From Stenotrophomonas sp. UBA2124 (lineage in GTDB: Bacteria; Pseudomonadota; Gammaproteobacteria; Xanthomonadales; Xanthomonadaceae), in contig DCXY01000044.1 of assembly GCA_002329155.1 (NCBI GenBank), positions 34,092 to 98,091 on the forward strand: 64,000 bases of DNA. The letters run 5' to 3'. A model generated the notes under the pieces. That model searched no databases. It worked only from the letters and a program-made list of their open reading frames with translations, and was not told the DNA's origin. Shown here in pieces: positions 16,646 to 25,144 of this stretch. The position numbers were made by a program, and so were the translations under genes. How positions within the stretch are numbered: position 1 is the first letter of the stretch; the number at the start of each line of letters is the position of its first letter.

Positions 16646-17127
16646 CAGCAGGCAGGCTCGTCTCGGCCGGACGAAGAGCCCGGTGCGTTCAAAGGAAGGG
16701 GTTCAGCGCCCTCGCGCCGCGGCATTGTGCCGCCCTGGCCGGCAGGCGGCAATGCGCCGGCACGGCGAAGCAGGCGTTCAAACGCCTCGCGGAGCTGCAG
16801 ATTGGTCGCGGTCTTGGCCGCGGAACGGGCGACCACGACGTAGTCGCCGCCGGCCAGACAGGGCCGGAGGTGGCGTGTGGCATCGCGCAGCACACGCTTG
16901 ATACGGTTACGGCCAACCGCACGCGCATCCACCTTGCGGGACACAGCCAAGCCCAGCCGGGCGGGGGTATCCCCTTTCAGCCAGTGGAGTGTCATAACAG
17001 GGTCGGATACACGGCGGGCGCCGTTGAAGACCGTTGTATATTCGGCACGCGTACGAACCCGCGCAGAGCGAGGGAATCGCTTGCGCGGGAAGTCACTGCT
17101 CACAATCGGAGTTGCGGTTGCCGCCAT
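16645..17127 (-). CDS. rnpA: Ribonuclease P protein component
   Basis: About 160 residues of strongly basic protein that assists the RNase P RNA in tRNA 5' maturation. The family core is visible: RKRFPRSARVRTRAEYTTVF, GLAVSRKVDARAVGRNRIKRVLRD with the RNR motif, and GGDYVVVARSAAK. The C-terminal tail (~35 residues, Pro/Gly-rich) is longer than in E. coli. The ATG at 17127 is used; a TTG at 17145 that overlaps the rpmH stop is an alternative giving six more residues. It is co-transcribed with rpmH and yidC. Confidence 0.93.
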   Translation of the reverse strand: MAATATPIVSSDFPRKRFPRSARVRTRAEYTTVFNGARRVSDPVMTLHWLKGDTPARLGLAVSRKVDARAVGRNRIKRVLRDATRHLRPCLAGGDYVVVARSAAKTATNLQLREAFERLLRRAGALPPAGQGGTMPRREGAEPLPLNAPGSSSGRDEPAC

Positions 17128-17141
17128 AAGCGGCAACGCAA

Positions 17142-17282
17142 TCAAGCGCTGAGGACTTTACGGCCCTTGGCGCGGCGACGCGACAGGATCTTGCGGCCGT
17201 CAGCGGTCTTCATACGTGCGCGAAAGCCGTGGTCGCGCTTGCGCTTGAGGTTGCTGGGTTGGAACGTGCGCTTGGTGGCCAT
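17142..17282 (-). CDS. rpmH: 50S ribosomal protein L34
   Basis: A 46-residue, very basic protein that begins MATKRTFQPSNLKRKRDHG and ends GRKVLSA. This is the classic L34 sequence and the usual first gene of the rpmH-rnpA-yidC operon beside dnaA. It is slightly longer than the 44-46 residue norm at its C-terminus (RRRAKGRKVLSA), as in Xanthomonadaceae. A good promoter lies 40-70 bases upstream. Confidence 0.97.
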   Translation of the reverse strand: MATKRTFQPSNLKRKRDHGFRARMKTADGRKILSRRRAKGRKVLSA

Positions 17283-17320
17283 GGGGGCACCTTGTATGAA
17301 TGGGACGGAAAGAACCGGAA

Positions 17321-17349
17321 ATTGTATAGAGGCACCTTGGCCTCGTCAA
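17321..17349 (-). promoter_or_regulatory. Sigma-70 promoter of the rpmH operon
   Basis: On the minus strand TTGACG (17344-17349) and TACAAT (17321-17326) are separated by exactly 17 bases. The start of transcription would be about 30 bases before the rpmH ATG. Confidence 0.75.
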
Positions 17350-17389
17350 GCATCTGAAAGGGCTGGCTTTCACCCGGCGGTGCATAGCT

Positions 17390-17410
17390 TGTGGATTAGC
17401 CTGTGAATAA
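17390..17410. promoter_or_regulatory. Two DnaA-box-like sites upstream of dnaA
   Basis: TGTGGATTA (17390-17398) and TGTGAATAA (17402-17410) are each one mismatch from the inverted consensus TGTGGATAA. They lie about 130 bases before the dnaA start, between the two divergent operons, where they could mediate DnaA autoregulation. The rest of the 17,283-17,535 gap holds the rpmH promoter and no other clear element. Confidence 0.6.
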
Positions 17411-17535
17411 ATCGGCGTCAAGCATTCCCGCCTGTGGCCCGCGGTGGTAGTCTGAGCCATCTCTTTTCCCTGTTTCTGCCGGTGGCCGGGCCGCTTCCAG
17501 CGCCCGGTATACAAGGCCTTTGACGATTATTTGTG

Positions 17536-18870
17536 ATGGATGCCTGGTCTCTTTGCCTAGAACGTCTTGAAGCGGAATTCCCGCCCGAAGATGTCCACAC
17601 CTGGTTGAAGCCGTTGCAGGCTGACCAGCGCACCGACAGTCTGGTGCTGTACGCCCCCAATGCCTTCATTGTCGAGCAGGTGCGCGAGCGTTACCTGCCG
17701 CGCATCAACGAGCTGCTCAACCATTTCGCCGGTTTTGGCGAGGTGGTGCTGGAAATCGGTTCGCGCCCGCGCGTGGCCGAGCCCGCCCCTGCCCCGGTCT
17801 TTTCCGGCGGTGCGGTGGCGCCGGTGGCGGCGCCGGTGGTGCCGTTCAACGGCAACCTGGACGCGCACTACACCTTTGCCAATTTCGTCGAAGGCCGCAG
17901 CAACCAGCTGGGCCTGGCCGCTGCCTTCCAGGCGGCGCAGAAGCCGGGCGACCGCGCGCACAACCCGCTGCTGCTGTACGGCGGCACCGGCCTGGGCAAG
18001 ACCCACCTGATGCTGGCTGCCGGCAACGCGATGCGGCTGGCCAACCCGGGTGCCAAGGTGCTGTACCTGCGTTCGGAACAGTTCTTCAGCGCCATGATCC
18101 GTGCGTTGCAGGAAAAGACCATGGATCAGTTCAAGCGCCAGTTCCAGCAGGTGGACGCGCTGCTGATCGATGACATCCAGTTCTTCGCCGGCAAGGACCG
18201 CACCCAGGAAGAGTTCTTCCACACCTTCAACGCGTTGTTCGATGGCAAGCAGCAGATCATCCTGACCTGTGACCGCTACCCGCGCGAAGTGGAAGGCCTG
18301 GAAGCACGGCTGAAATCACGCCTGGCCTGGGGCCTGTCGGTGGCCATCGAGCCGCCGGATTTCGAGACCCGCGCCGCCATCGTGCTGGCCAAGGCCCGCG
18401 AGCGTGGCGCCGTGATTCCCGACGACGTGGCCTTCCTGATCGCCAAGAAGATGCGCTCCAACGTGCGTGACCTGGAAGGCGCGTTGAACACGCTGACCGC
18501 GCGCGCCAACTTCACCGGCCGCGCCATCACCACCGAATTCGCCCAGGAAACCCTGCGTGATCTGCTGCGCGCCCAGCAGCAGGCCATCAGCATTCCGAAC
18601 ATCCAGAAAACGGTGGCCGACTACTACGGCCTGCAGATCAAGGACCTGCTGTCCAAGCGCCGCACCCGCTCGCTGGCCCGCCCGCGACAGGTTGCCATGG
18701 CGCTTACCAAGGAGCTGACCGAGCACAGCCTGCCTGAAATCGGCGACGCCTTTGCCGGCCGTGACCACACCACCGTGCTTCACGCCTGCCGCCAGATCAA
18801 GACGTTGATGGAGACCGACGGCAAGCTGCGCGAGGACTGGGACAAGCTCATCCGCAAGTTGAGTGAGTAA
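17536..18870 (+). CDS. dnaA: Chromosomal replication initiator protein DnaA
   Basis: A 444-residue initiator. Domain I (MDAWSLCLERLEAEFPPEDVHTWLKPLQ at the start, named by its ends) mediates self-interaction, and a Pro/Ala-rich linker spans about 82-103. The AAA+ domain has Walker A GGTGLGKT at 149-156, Walker B LLIDDIQFFAGK and sensor segments. The C-terminal DNA-binding domain has the DnaA-box signature GRDHTTVLHACRQI near 410. A GTG at 17533 directly precedes the ATG; ATG 17536 is chosen because the known N-terminus begins MDAW. No strong ribosome site is visible. Confidence 0.98.
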   Translation: MDAWSLCLERLEAEFPPEDVHTWLKPLQADQRTDSLVLYAPNAFIVEQVRERYLPRINELLNHFAGFGEVVLEIGSRPRVAEPAPAPVFSGGAVAPVAAPVVPFNGNLDAHYTFANFVEGRSNQLGLAAAFQAAQKPGDRAHNPLLLYGGTGLGKTHLMLAAGNAMRLANPGAKVLYLRSEQFFSAMIRALQEKTMDQFKRQFQQVDALLIDDIQFFAGKDRTQEEFFHTFNALFDGKQQIILTCDRYPREVEGLEARLKSRLAWGLSVAIEPPDFETRAAIVLAKARERGAVIPDDVAFLIAKKMRSNVRDLEGALNTLTARANFTGRAITTEFAQETLRDLLRAQQQAISIPNIQKTVADYYGLQIKDLLSKRRTRSLARPRQVAMALTKELTEHSLPEIGDAFAGRDHTTVLHACRQIKTLMETDGKLREDWDKLIRKLSE

Positions 18871-19193
18871 ACCAAGGCGGCACCGGAAGGAAGCAGGGAG
18901 GTTGGCCCCAGCAATGATGCATCCACGCCACGCAGGCGTCATCGCACAAAACGGTGCATGATTCGGGGGCAGACGTTGGGGAAGTTGTGGATAAAAATAC
19001 GTCTGGCGAAGACCGAAAACTTATCCACAGTATTCCCCACCCGTTCCGGGCCAGTAGTACAGAGGGTTTCGAGGCGATGAAACCCTTTAAAAACAAATAC
19101 TTGGGTGTGTTTTAAACCAAATCTGGCTCTACCAGCACCACCAAGCTTTTGATTTAACCCACATCTTTTAAAAGCATAGGGGCACGAAACCAA
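18871..19193. other. oriC: Probable oriC (dnaA-dnaN intergenic region)
   Basis: The 323-bp gap holds two perfect DnaA boxes facing each other: TGTGGATAA at 18986-18994 and TTATCCACA at 19021-19029. They are followed by an AT-rich stretch (about 19080-19185, with TTTAAAAACAAATA, TTTTAAACCAAAT and TTTTAAAAGC) suited to be the unwinding element. Position next to dnaA and these features make it the best origin candidate, although further boxes lie in the dnaN-recF gap. Confidence 0.75.
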
Positions 19194-20291
19194 ATGCGTT
19201 TCACACTGCAGCGCGAAGCCTTTCTCAAGCCGTTGGCCCAGGTTGTCAACGTGGTCGAACGCCGGCAGACGCTGCCGGTCCTGGCAAATTTCCTGGTGCA
19301 GGTGCAGGGCGGTCAGCTGTCGCTGACCGGTACCGACCTGGAAGTGGAAATGGTCTCCCGCATCGCGGTGGAAGACGCGCAGGACGGTGAAAGCACCATT
19401 CCGGCACGCAAGCTGTTCGAGATCATCCGCGCCCTGCCCGACGGCAGCCGCGTGACGGTGTCCCAGACCGGCGAAAAGATCACGGTGCAGGCCGGCCGCA
19501 GCCGCTTCACCCTGGCCACCCTGCCGGCAAACGACTTCCCGTCGGTGGACGAAGTGGAAGCCACCGAGCGCGTGGCGGTGCCGGAATCGGCGCTGAAGGA
19601 ACTGATCGAACGCACCGCGTTCGCGATGGCCCAGCAGGATGTGCGCTACTACCTCAACGGCCTGCTGTTCGACCTGCGCGACAAGACCCTTCGCTGCGTA
19701 GCCACCGACGGCCACCGCCTGGCGCTATGCGAAACCGAGCTGGAAAGCAGCACCGGGAAGCGCCAGATCATCGTGCCGCGCAAGGGTGTGACCGAGCTGC
19801 AGCGCCTGCTGGAAGGCGGCGACCGCGAAGTGGAGCTGGAAGTGGGCCGCAGCCACGTCCGCGTGAAGCGCGACGATGTGACCTTTACCTCCAAGCTGAT
19901 CGATGGCCGTTTCCCGGATTACGAGGCTGTGATTCCGATTGGCGCCGACCGCGAAGTGAAGGTGGAGCGCGAGAGCCTGCGCGCCTCGCTGCAGCGTGCG
20001 GCCATTCTGTCGAACGAGAAGTACCGCGGCGTGCGCGTGGAAGTGACCCCGGGCCAGCTGAAGATCAGCGCACACAACCCGGAACAGGAAGAAGCGCAGG
20101 AAGAAGTGGAAGCCGACACCCAGGTCAACGATCTGGCCATCGGCTTCAACGTGAACTACCTGCTGGACGCCCTGTCGGCACTGCGCGACGAGCATGTGGT
20201 CATCCAGCTGCGCGACTCCAACTCGTCGGCACTGGTGCGCGAAGCCAGCAGCGAGAAGTCCCGCCACGTGGTCATGCCGCTGCGCCTCTGA
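19194..20291 (+). CDS. dnaN: DNA polymerase III beta subunit (sliding clamp)
   Basis: A 365-residue clamp protein of normal length (E. coli has 366). It begins MRFTLQREAFLKPLAQVVNVVERRQ and ends HVVMPLRL, the classic C-terminus. Internal clamp motifs include TGTDLEVEMVSRI, LPANDFPSVDEVE, YYLNGLLFDL, VATDGHRLALCE and DGRFPDYEAVIP. It forms a dimeric ring that tethers polymerase III to DNA. It starts after oriC and is followed at once by a parS site and a terminator, so recF is probably transcribed separately. Confidence 0.98.
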   Translation: MRFTLQREAFLKPLAQVVNVVERRQTLPVLANFLVQVQGGQLSLTGTDLEVEMVSRIAVEDAQDGESTIPARKLFEIIRALPDGSRVTVSQTGEKITVQAGRSRFTLATLPANDFPSVDEVEATERVAVPESALKELIERTAFAMAQQDVRYYLNGLLFDLRDKTLRCVATDGHRLALCETELESSTGKRQIIVPRKGVTELQRLLEGGDREVELEVGRSHVRVKRDDVTFTSKLIDGRFPDYEAVIPIGADREVKVERESLRASLQRAAILSNEKYRGVRVEVTPGQLKISAHNPEQEEAQEEVEADTQVNDLAIGFNVNYLLDALSALRDEHVVIQLRDSNSSALVREASSEKSRHVVMPLRL

Positions 20292-20295
20292 CCGC

Positions 20296-20311
20296 TGTTC
20301 CACGTGGAACA
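20296..20311. other. parS: parS site 1 (perfect)
   Basis: TGTTCCACGTGGAACA, a 16-bp perfect palindrome, matches the ParB-binding parS consensus. It lies four bases after the dnaN stop. Confidence 0.9.
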
Positions 20312-20313
20312 TG

Positions 20314-20342
20314 AAAAGCCCGGTGCAAGCCGGGCTTTTTTG
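20314..20342 (+). terminator. Terminator of dnaN
   Basis: AAAAGCCCGG-tgcaa-GCCGGGCTTTTTT forms a GC stem with a T run between parS sites 1 and 2. Confidence 0.85.
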
Positions 20343-20367
20343 TGGGTGGGTTTTGGGGCGGAGGGTG

Positions 20368-20383
20368 TGTTCCACGTGGAACA
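20368..20383. other. parS: parS site 2 (perfect)
   Basis: A second exact TGTTCCACGTGGAACA, 72 bases after the first. Confidence 0.9.
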
Positions 20384-20527
20384 GGGCGGTGGATTGCTGG
20401 GGTGTGTACGCAGGATGGATGTTGGATTAGTTCAAGAGAAGGATGTTTGCGCGACTTTGTTGCCGGTAGAGGTTTTCAGGGATGCGTGATTGGGCTTGGG
20501 CATTGGGGAAGTTGGGCGTTCAGAGCT

Positions 20528-20721
20528 CCCCCCTCTCCCCAACCCCTCTCCCGCAAGGGGAGAGGGGCTTAAGTGCCTGGCTTTCGGGGATAGATCGGCA
20601 ATGGAGATCAACGCCTGGATTGGATGACGAGCAATCAAGCCATGAGCCTTCAAGGCAGACCAATCAGCCCAAGCCATCAAAGCCCCTCTCCCCTTGCGGG
20701 AGAGGGGTTGGGGCGAGGGGG
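20528..20721. repeat. Inverted-repeat element in the dnaN-recF gap
   Basis: The left end (CCCCTCTCCCCAACCCCTCT followed by CCCGCAAGGGGAGAGGGGCTT) and the right end (AAGCCCCTCTCCCCTTGCGG followed by GAGAGGGGTTGGGGCGAGGG) are inverted copies, each itself able to form a hairpin. The ~100-bp interior has no coding signal. It resembles the other GC-rich inverted-repeat elements of the window but with CTCTCC-type arms. Confidence 0.65.
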
Positions 20722-20845
20722 CAGGCTCCAGAATCATTGAACCCAACACAAGAACCCTAACCAACCAACTCCCTTTCCCAGACACGCGCGTCATCCATCC
20801 GCCCCACCAACAGAAATCCCAAACCAGCAGCTCACAAACCCCACG

Positions 20846-21255
20846 GATTTCATGAAATCTGAAATTCCTCCCCTCCCCAGCCCAGCAGATTTCAAGAAAT
20901 CCCAGGCGCCTGCTCTTTCGCATTTCTGGCGTCGCTTTTGCGCAGCTCTATGCTTTAAATCTGAGAATAAATCTAAAGCCTGGTGGTGCTGGTAGGAGCA
21001 GATTTCATGTAGAACTACCTTAAGTGCTTGTTTAATAAAGGATTATGCGTACTGAAACCCCCTGTAAAACCCGGCCTCTGGCCTGTGGATATCTGTGAAT
21101 AACCCTGAACCCCGGCCTGGCGCTCACTTTTATCCACAGATTGCCAAAGTTATACACAGGGCTTATGCCCCGAGCTGTCCCGCCTCGCAGCAAGGCCAGA
21201 TTTCGTGAAATCTGCAGGGGCTACCCTCACATCGCCACCCAGATTTCAAAGAATC
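20846..21255. promoter_or_regulatory. Family of GATTTC-NN-GAAATC palindromes
   Basis: Five related sites lie within 410 bases: GATTTCATGAAATC (20846-20859, perfect palindrome), GATTTCAAGAAATC (20888-20901), GATTTCATGTAGAA (21001-21014, right half degenerate), GATTTCGTGAAATC (21199-21212, arms extended to 8 bp by flanking CA/TG) and GATTTCAAAGAATC (21242-21255, degenerate). A repeated dyad of this kind usually binds a dimeric protein. No known family was recognised. Confidence 0.65.
21084..21158. promoter_or_regulatory. DnaA-box group in the dnaN-recF gap
   Basis: TTATCCACA (21130-21138) is perfect. TGTGGATAT (21084-21092), TGTGAATAA (21094-21102) and TTATACACA (21150-21158) each have one mismatch. 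The surrounding sequence is comparatively AT-rich for this genome. The group may belong to an extended origin. Confidence 0.65.
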
Positions 21256-21260
21256 ATGGG

Positions 21261-21276
21261 TGTTCCACGTGGAGCT
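21261..21276. other. Degenerate parS-like site
   Basis: TGTTCCACGTGGAGCT matches the parS palindrome at 14 of 16 positions. Its right half is altered. Confidence 0.45.
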
Positions 21277-21385
21277 CCATGCGCTGATGCTGTGGCTTGA
21301 CCGATCAGCCGCCAGCCGATGCTTTAAGCTGCACCTCTGCCAGCCACGAATGTCGTGGTGGCGATGAGCTTTCCTCCGAGCGTCA

Positions 21386-22480
21386 ATGCATATCGTCCGT
21401 GTTGCCTTGAACCGCGTCCGCCGCTTCGATGCGGTGGAAGTGGCCCCCCGCCCCGGCATCAACCTGATCACTGGCGCCAACGGTGCCGGCAAGACCAGTC
21501 TGTTGGAGGCCCTGCACCTGATGGCCTATGGCCGCAGCTTCCGTGGCCGCGTGCGCGATGGACTGGTGCAGAAGGGTGCAGAACATCTGGACGTGTTCGT
21601 GGAATGGCAGGAAGACCACGGCGGAAGACCATTGCAGCGCCGTGCCGGCCTGCGCCATAGCGGGCAGACCTGGAAAGGCCGGCTGGATGGCGAAGACGTT
21701 CCGCAACTCGGCACGCTCTGCGCTGCCTTGGCCGTGGTGACCTTCGAGCCGGGCAGCCATGCGCTGGTGAGCGGGGGCAGTGAACCGCGTCGCCGCTTCG
21801 TGGATTGGGGATTGTTCCACGTGGAACCTGACTTCCTTCCGCTTTGGCGCCGTTACACACGGGCGCTGAAGCAGCGCAATGCCTTGTTGAAGGCCGGTGC
21901 GGCGGGGAGGCAGCTTGATGCCTGGGATCACGAGCTGGTCGAGGCCGGCGTACCGCTGACCTCGCGCCGCCAGCACTACCTTGAGCGCCTGCAGGAACGT
22001 GCGGTGGCCATTGCGGCGGATCTTGCACCGGGCCTGCAACTGCAGGCGCTGGAACTGCAGCCGGGCTGGCGCCGGCACGAGCTGTCGCTGGGTGATGCCC
22101 TGCTGCTGGCACGTGAGCGCGACCGCAGCGCCGGTTTCACCTCCGTGGGGCCGCATCGGGCGGATTGGTCGGTGGGTTTTGCCGCCATCCCGGGCCGTGA
22201 TGCGCTCTCGCGTGGCCAGGCCAAGCTCACCGCTCTGGCCTGCCTGCTGGCCCAGGCCGACGACTATGCCGGCGAACGCGGCGAATGGCCGGTCATCGCG
22301 CTGGATGACCTGGGGTCGGAGCTGGACCGCAACCACCAGCACCGCGTTCTGCAGCGGCTGGCCGCTACGCCGGCGCAGGTTTTCATTACCGCCACCGAAG
22401 TCCCGCCCGCGCTGGAAGCCGAACTGCGTCCGGCCGCAATGTTCCACGTGGAACACGGCAGCATTCAGCCCGTCGCTTAA
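21386..22480 (+). CDS. recF: DNA replication and repair protein RecF
   Basis: A 364-residue ABC-type ATPase that loads RecA at gaps. It has Walker A GANGAGKTSLLEAL near residue 30, the signature region ALSRGQAKLTALACLLAQA and Walker B WPVIALDDLGSELD. The start MHIVRVALNRVRRF is family-typical. Two parS palindromes lie inside its coding sequence (21823-21838 and 22440-22455) and both are read as Phe-His-Val-Glu. It is separated from dnaN by a 1.1-kb regulatory-looking gap, which is unusually long. Confidence 0.97.
   Translation: MHIVRVALNRVRRFDAVEVAPRPGINLITGANGAGKTSLLEALHLMAYGRSFRGRVRDGLVQKGAEHLDVFVEWQEDHGGRPLQRRAGLRHSGQTWKGRLDGEDVPQLGTLCAALAVVTFEPGSHALVSGGSEPRRRFVDWGLFHVEPDFLPLWRRYTRALKQRNALLKAGAAGRQLDAWDHELVEAGVPLTSRRQHYLERLQERAVAIAADLAPGLQLQALELQPGWRRHELSLGDALLLARERDRSAGFTSVGPHRADWSVGFAAIPGRDALSRGQAKLTALACLLAQADDYAGERGEWPVIALDDLGSELDRNHQHRVLQRLAATPAQVFITATEVPPALEAELRPAAMFHVEHGSIQPVA
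21823..21838. other. parS: parS site 3 (15/16) inside recF
   Basis: TGTTCCACGTGGAACC matches the consensus except for the last base. It is translated as part of LFHVEP in recF. Confidence 0.8.
22440..22455. other. parS: parS site 4 (perfect) at the end of recF
   Basis: An exact TGTTCCACGTGGAACA, read as MFHVEH near the RecF C-terminus. Confidence 0.88.
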
Positions 22481-22509
22481 GCCTTCAGGGCGGAAATCTG
22501 CCCGGTAGG

Positions 22510-22515
22510 TATAAT
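22510..22515 (+). promoter_or_regulatory. Possible gyrB promoter -10 box
   Basis: A perfect TATAAT lies 74 bases before the gyrB start. No good -35 hexamer at 16-18 bases is visible (TTCAGG lies 20 bases upstream), so the call is tentative. Confidence 0.4.
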
Positions 22516-22588
22516 TGATGGGTAACCCCCTATTCCTCACGCATCGGCCCTGGCCCGTGCGTGACCTGCGGAGCCCACGGCAAGCGCA

Positions 22589-25048
22589 ATGAGCGAAGAA
22601 CAGAACACCCCGGCCAACAACGGCAACTACGATGCGAACAGCATCACGGCATTGGAAGGCCTGGAGGCTGTCCGCAAGCGGCCCGGCATGTACATCGGCG
22701 ACGTCCATGACGGCACCGGTCTGCACCACATGGTGTTCGAGGTTGTCGACAACTCCATCGACGAGGCGCTGGCCGGCCATGCCGACAACGTGCTGGTCAC
22801 CATCCACGCCGACGGTTCGGTGTCGGTGTCGGACAACGGCCGCGGTATTCCGGTGGGCAAGCACGCGCAGATGAGCGCCAAGCTCGGCCGCGAAGTGTCG
22901 GCCGCCGAAGTGGTGATGACCGTTCTGCACGCAGGCGGCAAGTTCGACGACAACAGCTACAAGGTTTCCGGCGGCCTGCATGGCGTCGGCGTCAGCGTGG
23001 TCAACGCGCTGTCGGAAAAGCTGCTGCTGGATATCTTCCAGGGCGGCTGGCACTACCAGCAGGAATTCAGCCACGGCGCCGCGGTGCGCCCGCTGGAGAA
23101 GCTGGAAGAAACCACCAAGCGCGGCACCACCCTGCGCTTCTGGCCGTCGGTGACGGCGTTCAACAGCAATACCGAATTCCATTACGAAGTGCTGGCGCGC
23201 CGTCTGCGCGAGCTGTCCTTCCTCAACTCCGGCGTCAAGATCGCGCTGGTGGACGAGCGTGGCGAAGGCCGTCGTGATGACTTCCACTACGAAGGCGGCA
23301 TCAAGAGCTTCGTGGAGCATCTGGCGCAGGTGAAGACTCCGCTGCACCCGAATGTGATTGCCGTGACCGGCGAGCACAGCGGCATCACCGTGGAAGTGGC
23401 GCTGCAGTGGACCGATTCCTACCAGGAAACGATGTACTGCTTCACCAACAACATTCCGCAGAAGGACGGCGGCACCCACCTTGCCGGTTTCCGCGCGGCG
23501 CTTACCCGCGTGCTCAACAACTACATCGAGCAGAACGGCATCGCCAAGCAGGCCAAGATCAGCCTGACCGGCGATGACATGCGCGAAGGCATGATCGCCG
23601 TGCTGTCGGTGAAGGTGCCTGACCCCAGCTTCTCCAGCCAGACCAAAGAAAAGCTGGTCAGCTCGGATGTGCGCCCTGCCGTGGAAAACGCCTTCGGCAC
23701 GCGCCTGGAAGAGTTCCTGCAGGAGAACCCGAACGAAGCCAAGGCCATCGCCGGCAAGATCGTCGATGCCGCCCGTGCCCGCGAAGCCGCGCGCAAGGCG
23801 CGCGACCTGACCCGCCGCAAGGGCGCGCTGGACATCGCCGGCCTGCCGGGCAAGCTGGCCGACTGCCAGGAGAAGGACCCGGCGCTGTCGGAACTGTTCA
23901 TCGTCGAGGGTGACTCGGCAGGTGGTTCGGCCAAGCAGGGCCGCAACCGCAAGAACCAGGCGGTGCTGCCGCTGCGCGGCAAGATTCTCAACGTCGAGCG
24001 TGCGCGTTTTGACCGCATGCTGTCCTCCGACCAGGTGGGCACGCTGATCACCGCACTGGGCACCGGCATCGGCCGTGACGAATACAACCCGGACAAGCTG
24101 CGTTACCACAAGATCATCATCATGACCGACGCCGACGTGGACGGCGCGCACATCCGCACCCTGCTGCTGACGTTCTTCTACCGCCAGATGCCGGAGCTGA
24201 TTGAGCGCGGCTACGTCTACATCGGCCTGCCGCCGCTGTACAAGATCAAGCAGGGCAAGACCGAGCTGTACCTCAAGGACGACCCGGCGCTGGATGCCTA
24301 TCTGGCCAACAGCGCGGTGGAAAATGCTGCGCTGGTACCTGCCAATGGTGAGCCGCCGATCGAAGGCGTGGCCTTGGAAAAGCTGCTGATCACCTACGCC
24401 AACGCGCAGGATGCGATCGAGCGCAACGCCCACCGTTACGACCGCCACCTGCTCGAAGCGCTGGTGGATTTCACCCCGATGGATCTGGACCACCTGCGCA
24501 ATGCGGCTGAAGGCGAAGGCCTGGATGCACTGGCCAGACACCTTAACCAGGGCAGCCTTGGCTCGCCGCGCTTCACCCTGGTGCTGCAGGAGCCCAACGA
24601 GCACCGCCCTGCCGCGGTGCTGGTCACCCGCCGCCACATGGGTGAGGAACACACCCAGGTGCTGCCGTTGGCTGCGTTTGAGTCCGGTGAGCTGCGCCCC
24701 TTGCACCAGGCTTCGCAGATGCTGCATGGCCTGATCCGCGAAGGTGCCACCATCAACCGTGGCAACAAGAGCAGCGTCATCACCGGCTTCGCCCAGGCCC
24801 AGGCCTGGTTGATGGAAGAAGCCAAGAAGGGCCGCCAGATCCAGCGCTTCAAGGGCCTGGGTGAAATGAACCCCGAGCAGCTGTGGGACACCACGGTGAA
24901 CCCGGAAACGCGCCGCCTGCTGCAGGTACGCATCGAGGACGCGGTGGAAGCGGACCAGATCTTCAGTACCCTGATGGGCGATGTGGTGGAACCGCGCCGC
25001 AACTTCATCGAAGACAACGCACTGAAGGTGATGAACCTGGATATCTGA
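22589..25048 (+). CDS. gyrB: DNA gyrase subunit B
   Basis: An 819-residue ATPase subunit of gyrase. The GHKL ATPase part has EAVRKRPGMYIGDVHDGTG, EVVDNSIDEALAGHAD and SGGLHGVGVSVVNALS. The TOPRIM part has FIVEGDSAGGSAKQGRNRKN, then MTDADVDGAHIRTLLLTFF. The C-terminus RNFIEDNALKVMNLDI is family-typical. Together with GyrA it introduces negative supercoils. The ATG at 22589 gives the conserved N-terminus after a short variable leader. A terminator follows at 25079. Confidence 0.98.
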   Translation: MSEEQNTPANNGNYDANSITALEGLEAVRKRPGMYIGDVHDGTGLHHMVFEVVDNSIDEALAGHADNVLVTIHADGSVSVSDNGRGIPVGKHAQMSAKLGREVSAAEVVMTVLHAGGKFDDNSYKVSGGLHGVGVSVVNALSEKLLLDIFQGGWHYQQEFSHGAAVRPLEKLEETTKRGTTLRFWPSVTAFNSNTEFHYEVLARRLRELSFLNSGVKIALVDERGEGRRDDFHYEGGIKSFVEHLAQVKTPLHPNVIAVTGEHSGITVEVALQWTDSYQETMYCFTNNIPQKDGGTHLAGFRAALTRVLNNYIEQNGIAKQAKISLTGDDMREGMIAVLSVKVPDPSFSSQTKEKLVSSDVRPAVENAFGTRLEEFLQENPNEAKAIAGKIVDAARAREAARKARDLTRRKGALDIAGLPGKLADCQEKDPALSELFIVEGDSAGGSAKQGRNRKNQAVLPLRGKILNVERARFDRMLSSDQVGTLITALGTGIGRDEYNPDKLRYHKIIIMTDADVDGAHIRTLLLTFFYRQMPELIERGYVYIGLPPLYKIKQGKTELYLKDDPALDAYLANSAVENAALVPANGEPPIEGVALEKLLITYANAQDAIERNAHRYDRHLLEALVDFTPMDLDHLRNAAEGEGLDALARHLNQGSLGSPRFTLVLQEPNEHRPAAVLVTRRHMGEEHTQVLPLAAFESGELRPLHQASQMLHGLIREGATINRGNKSSVITGFAQAQAWLMEEAKKGRQIQRFKGLGEMNPEQLWDTTVNPETRRLLQVRIEDAVEADQIFSTLMGDVVEPRRNFIEDNALKVMNLDI

Positions 25049-25078
25049 CCCGGATATCCGAACACCCCGGCTGCACAA

Positions 25079-25113
25079 CGGCGGGTGCCCCCACAAACGG
25101 CCCCGCCTTTTTT
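25079..25113 (+). terminator. Likely terminator of gyrB
   Basis: GGCGGG and CCCGCC pair across a 15-base loop, followed by TTTTTT. The loop is large, so the strength is uncertain. Confidence 0.55.
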
Positions 25114-25144
25114 CTGCCCGCCCGCTGTTGATCACAGGCCTGCG

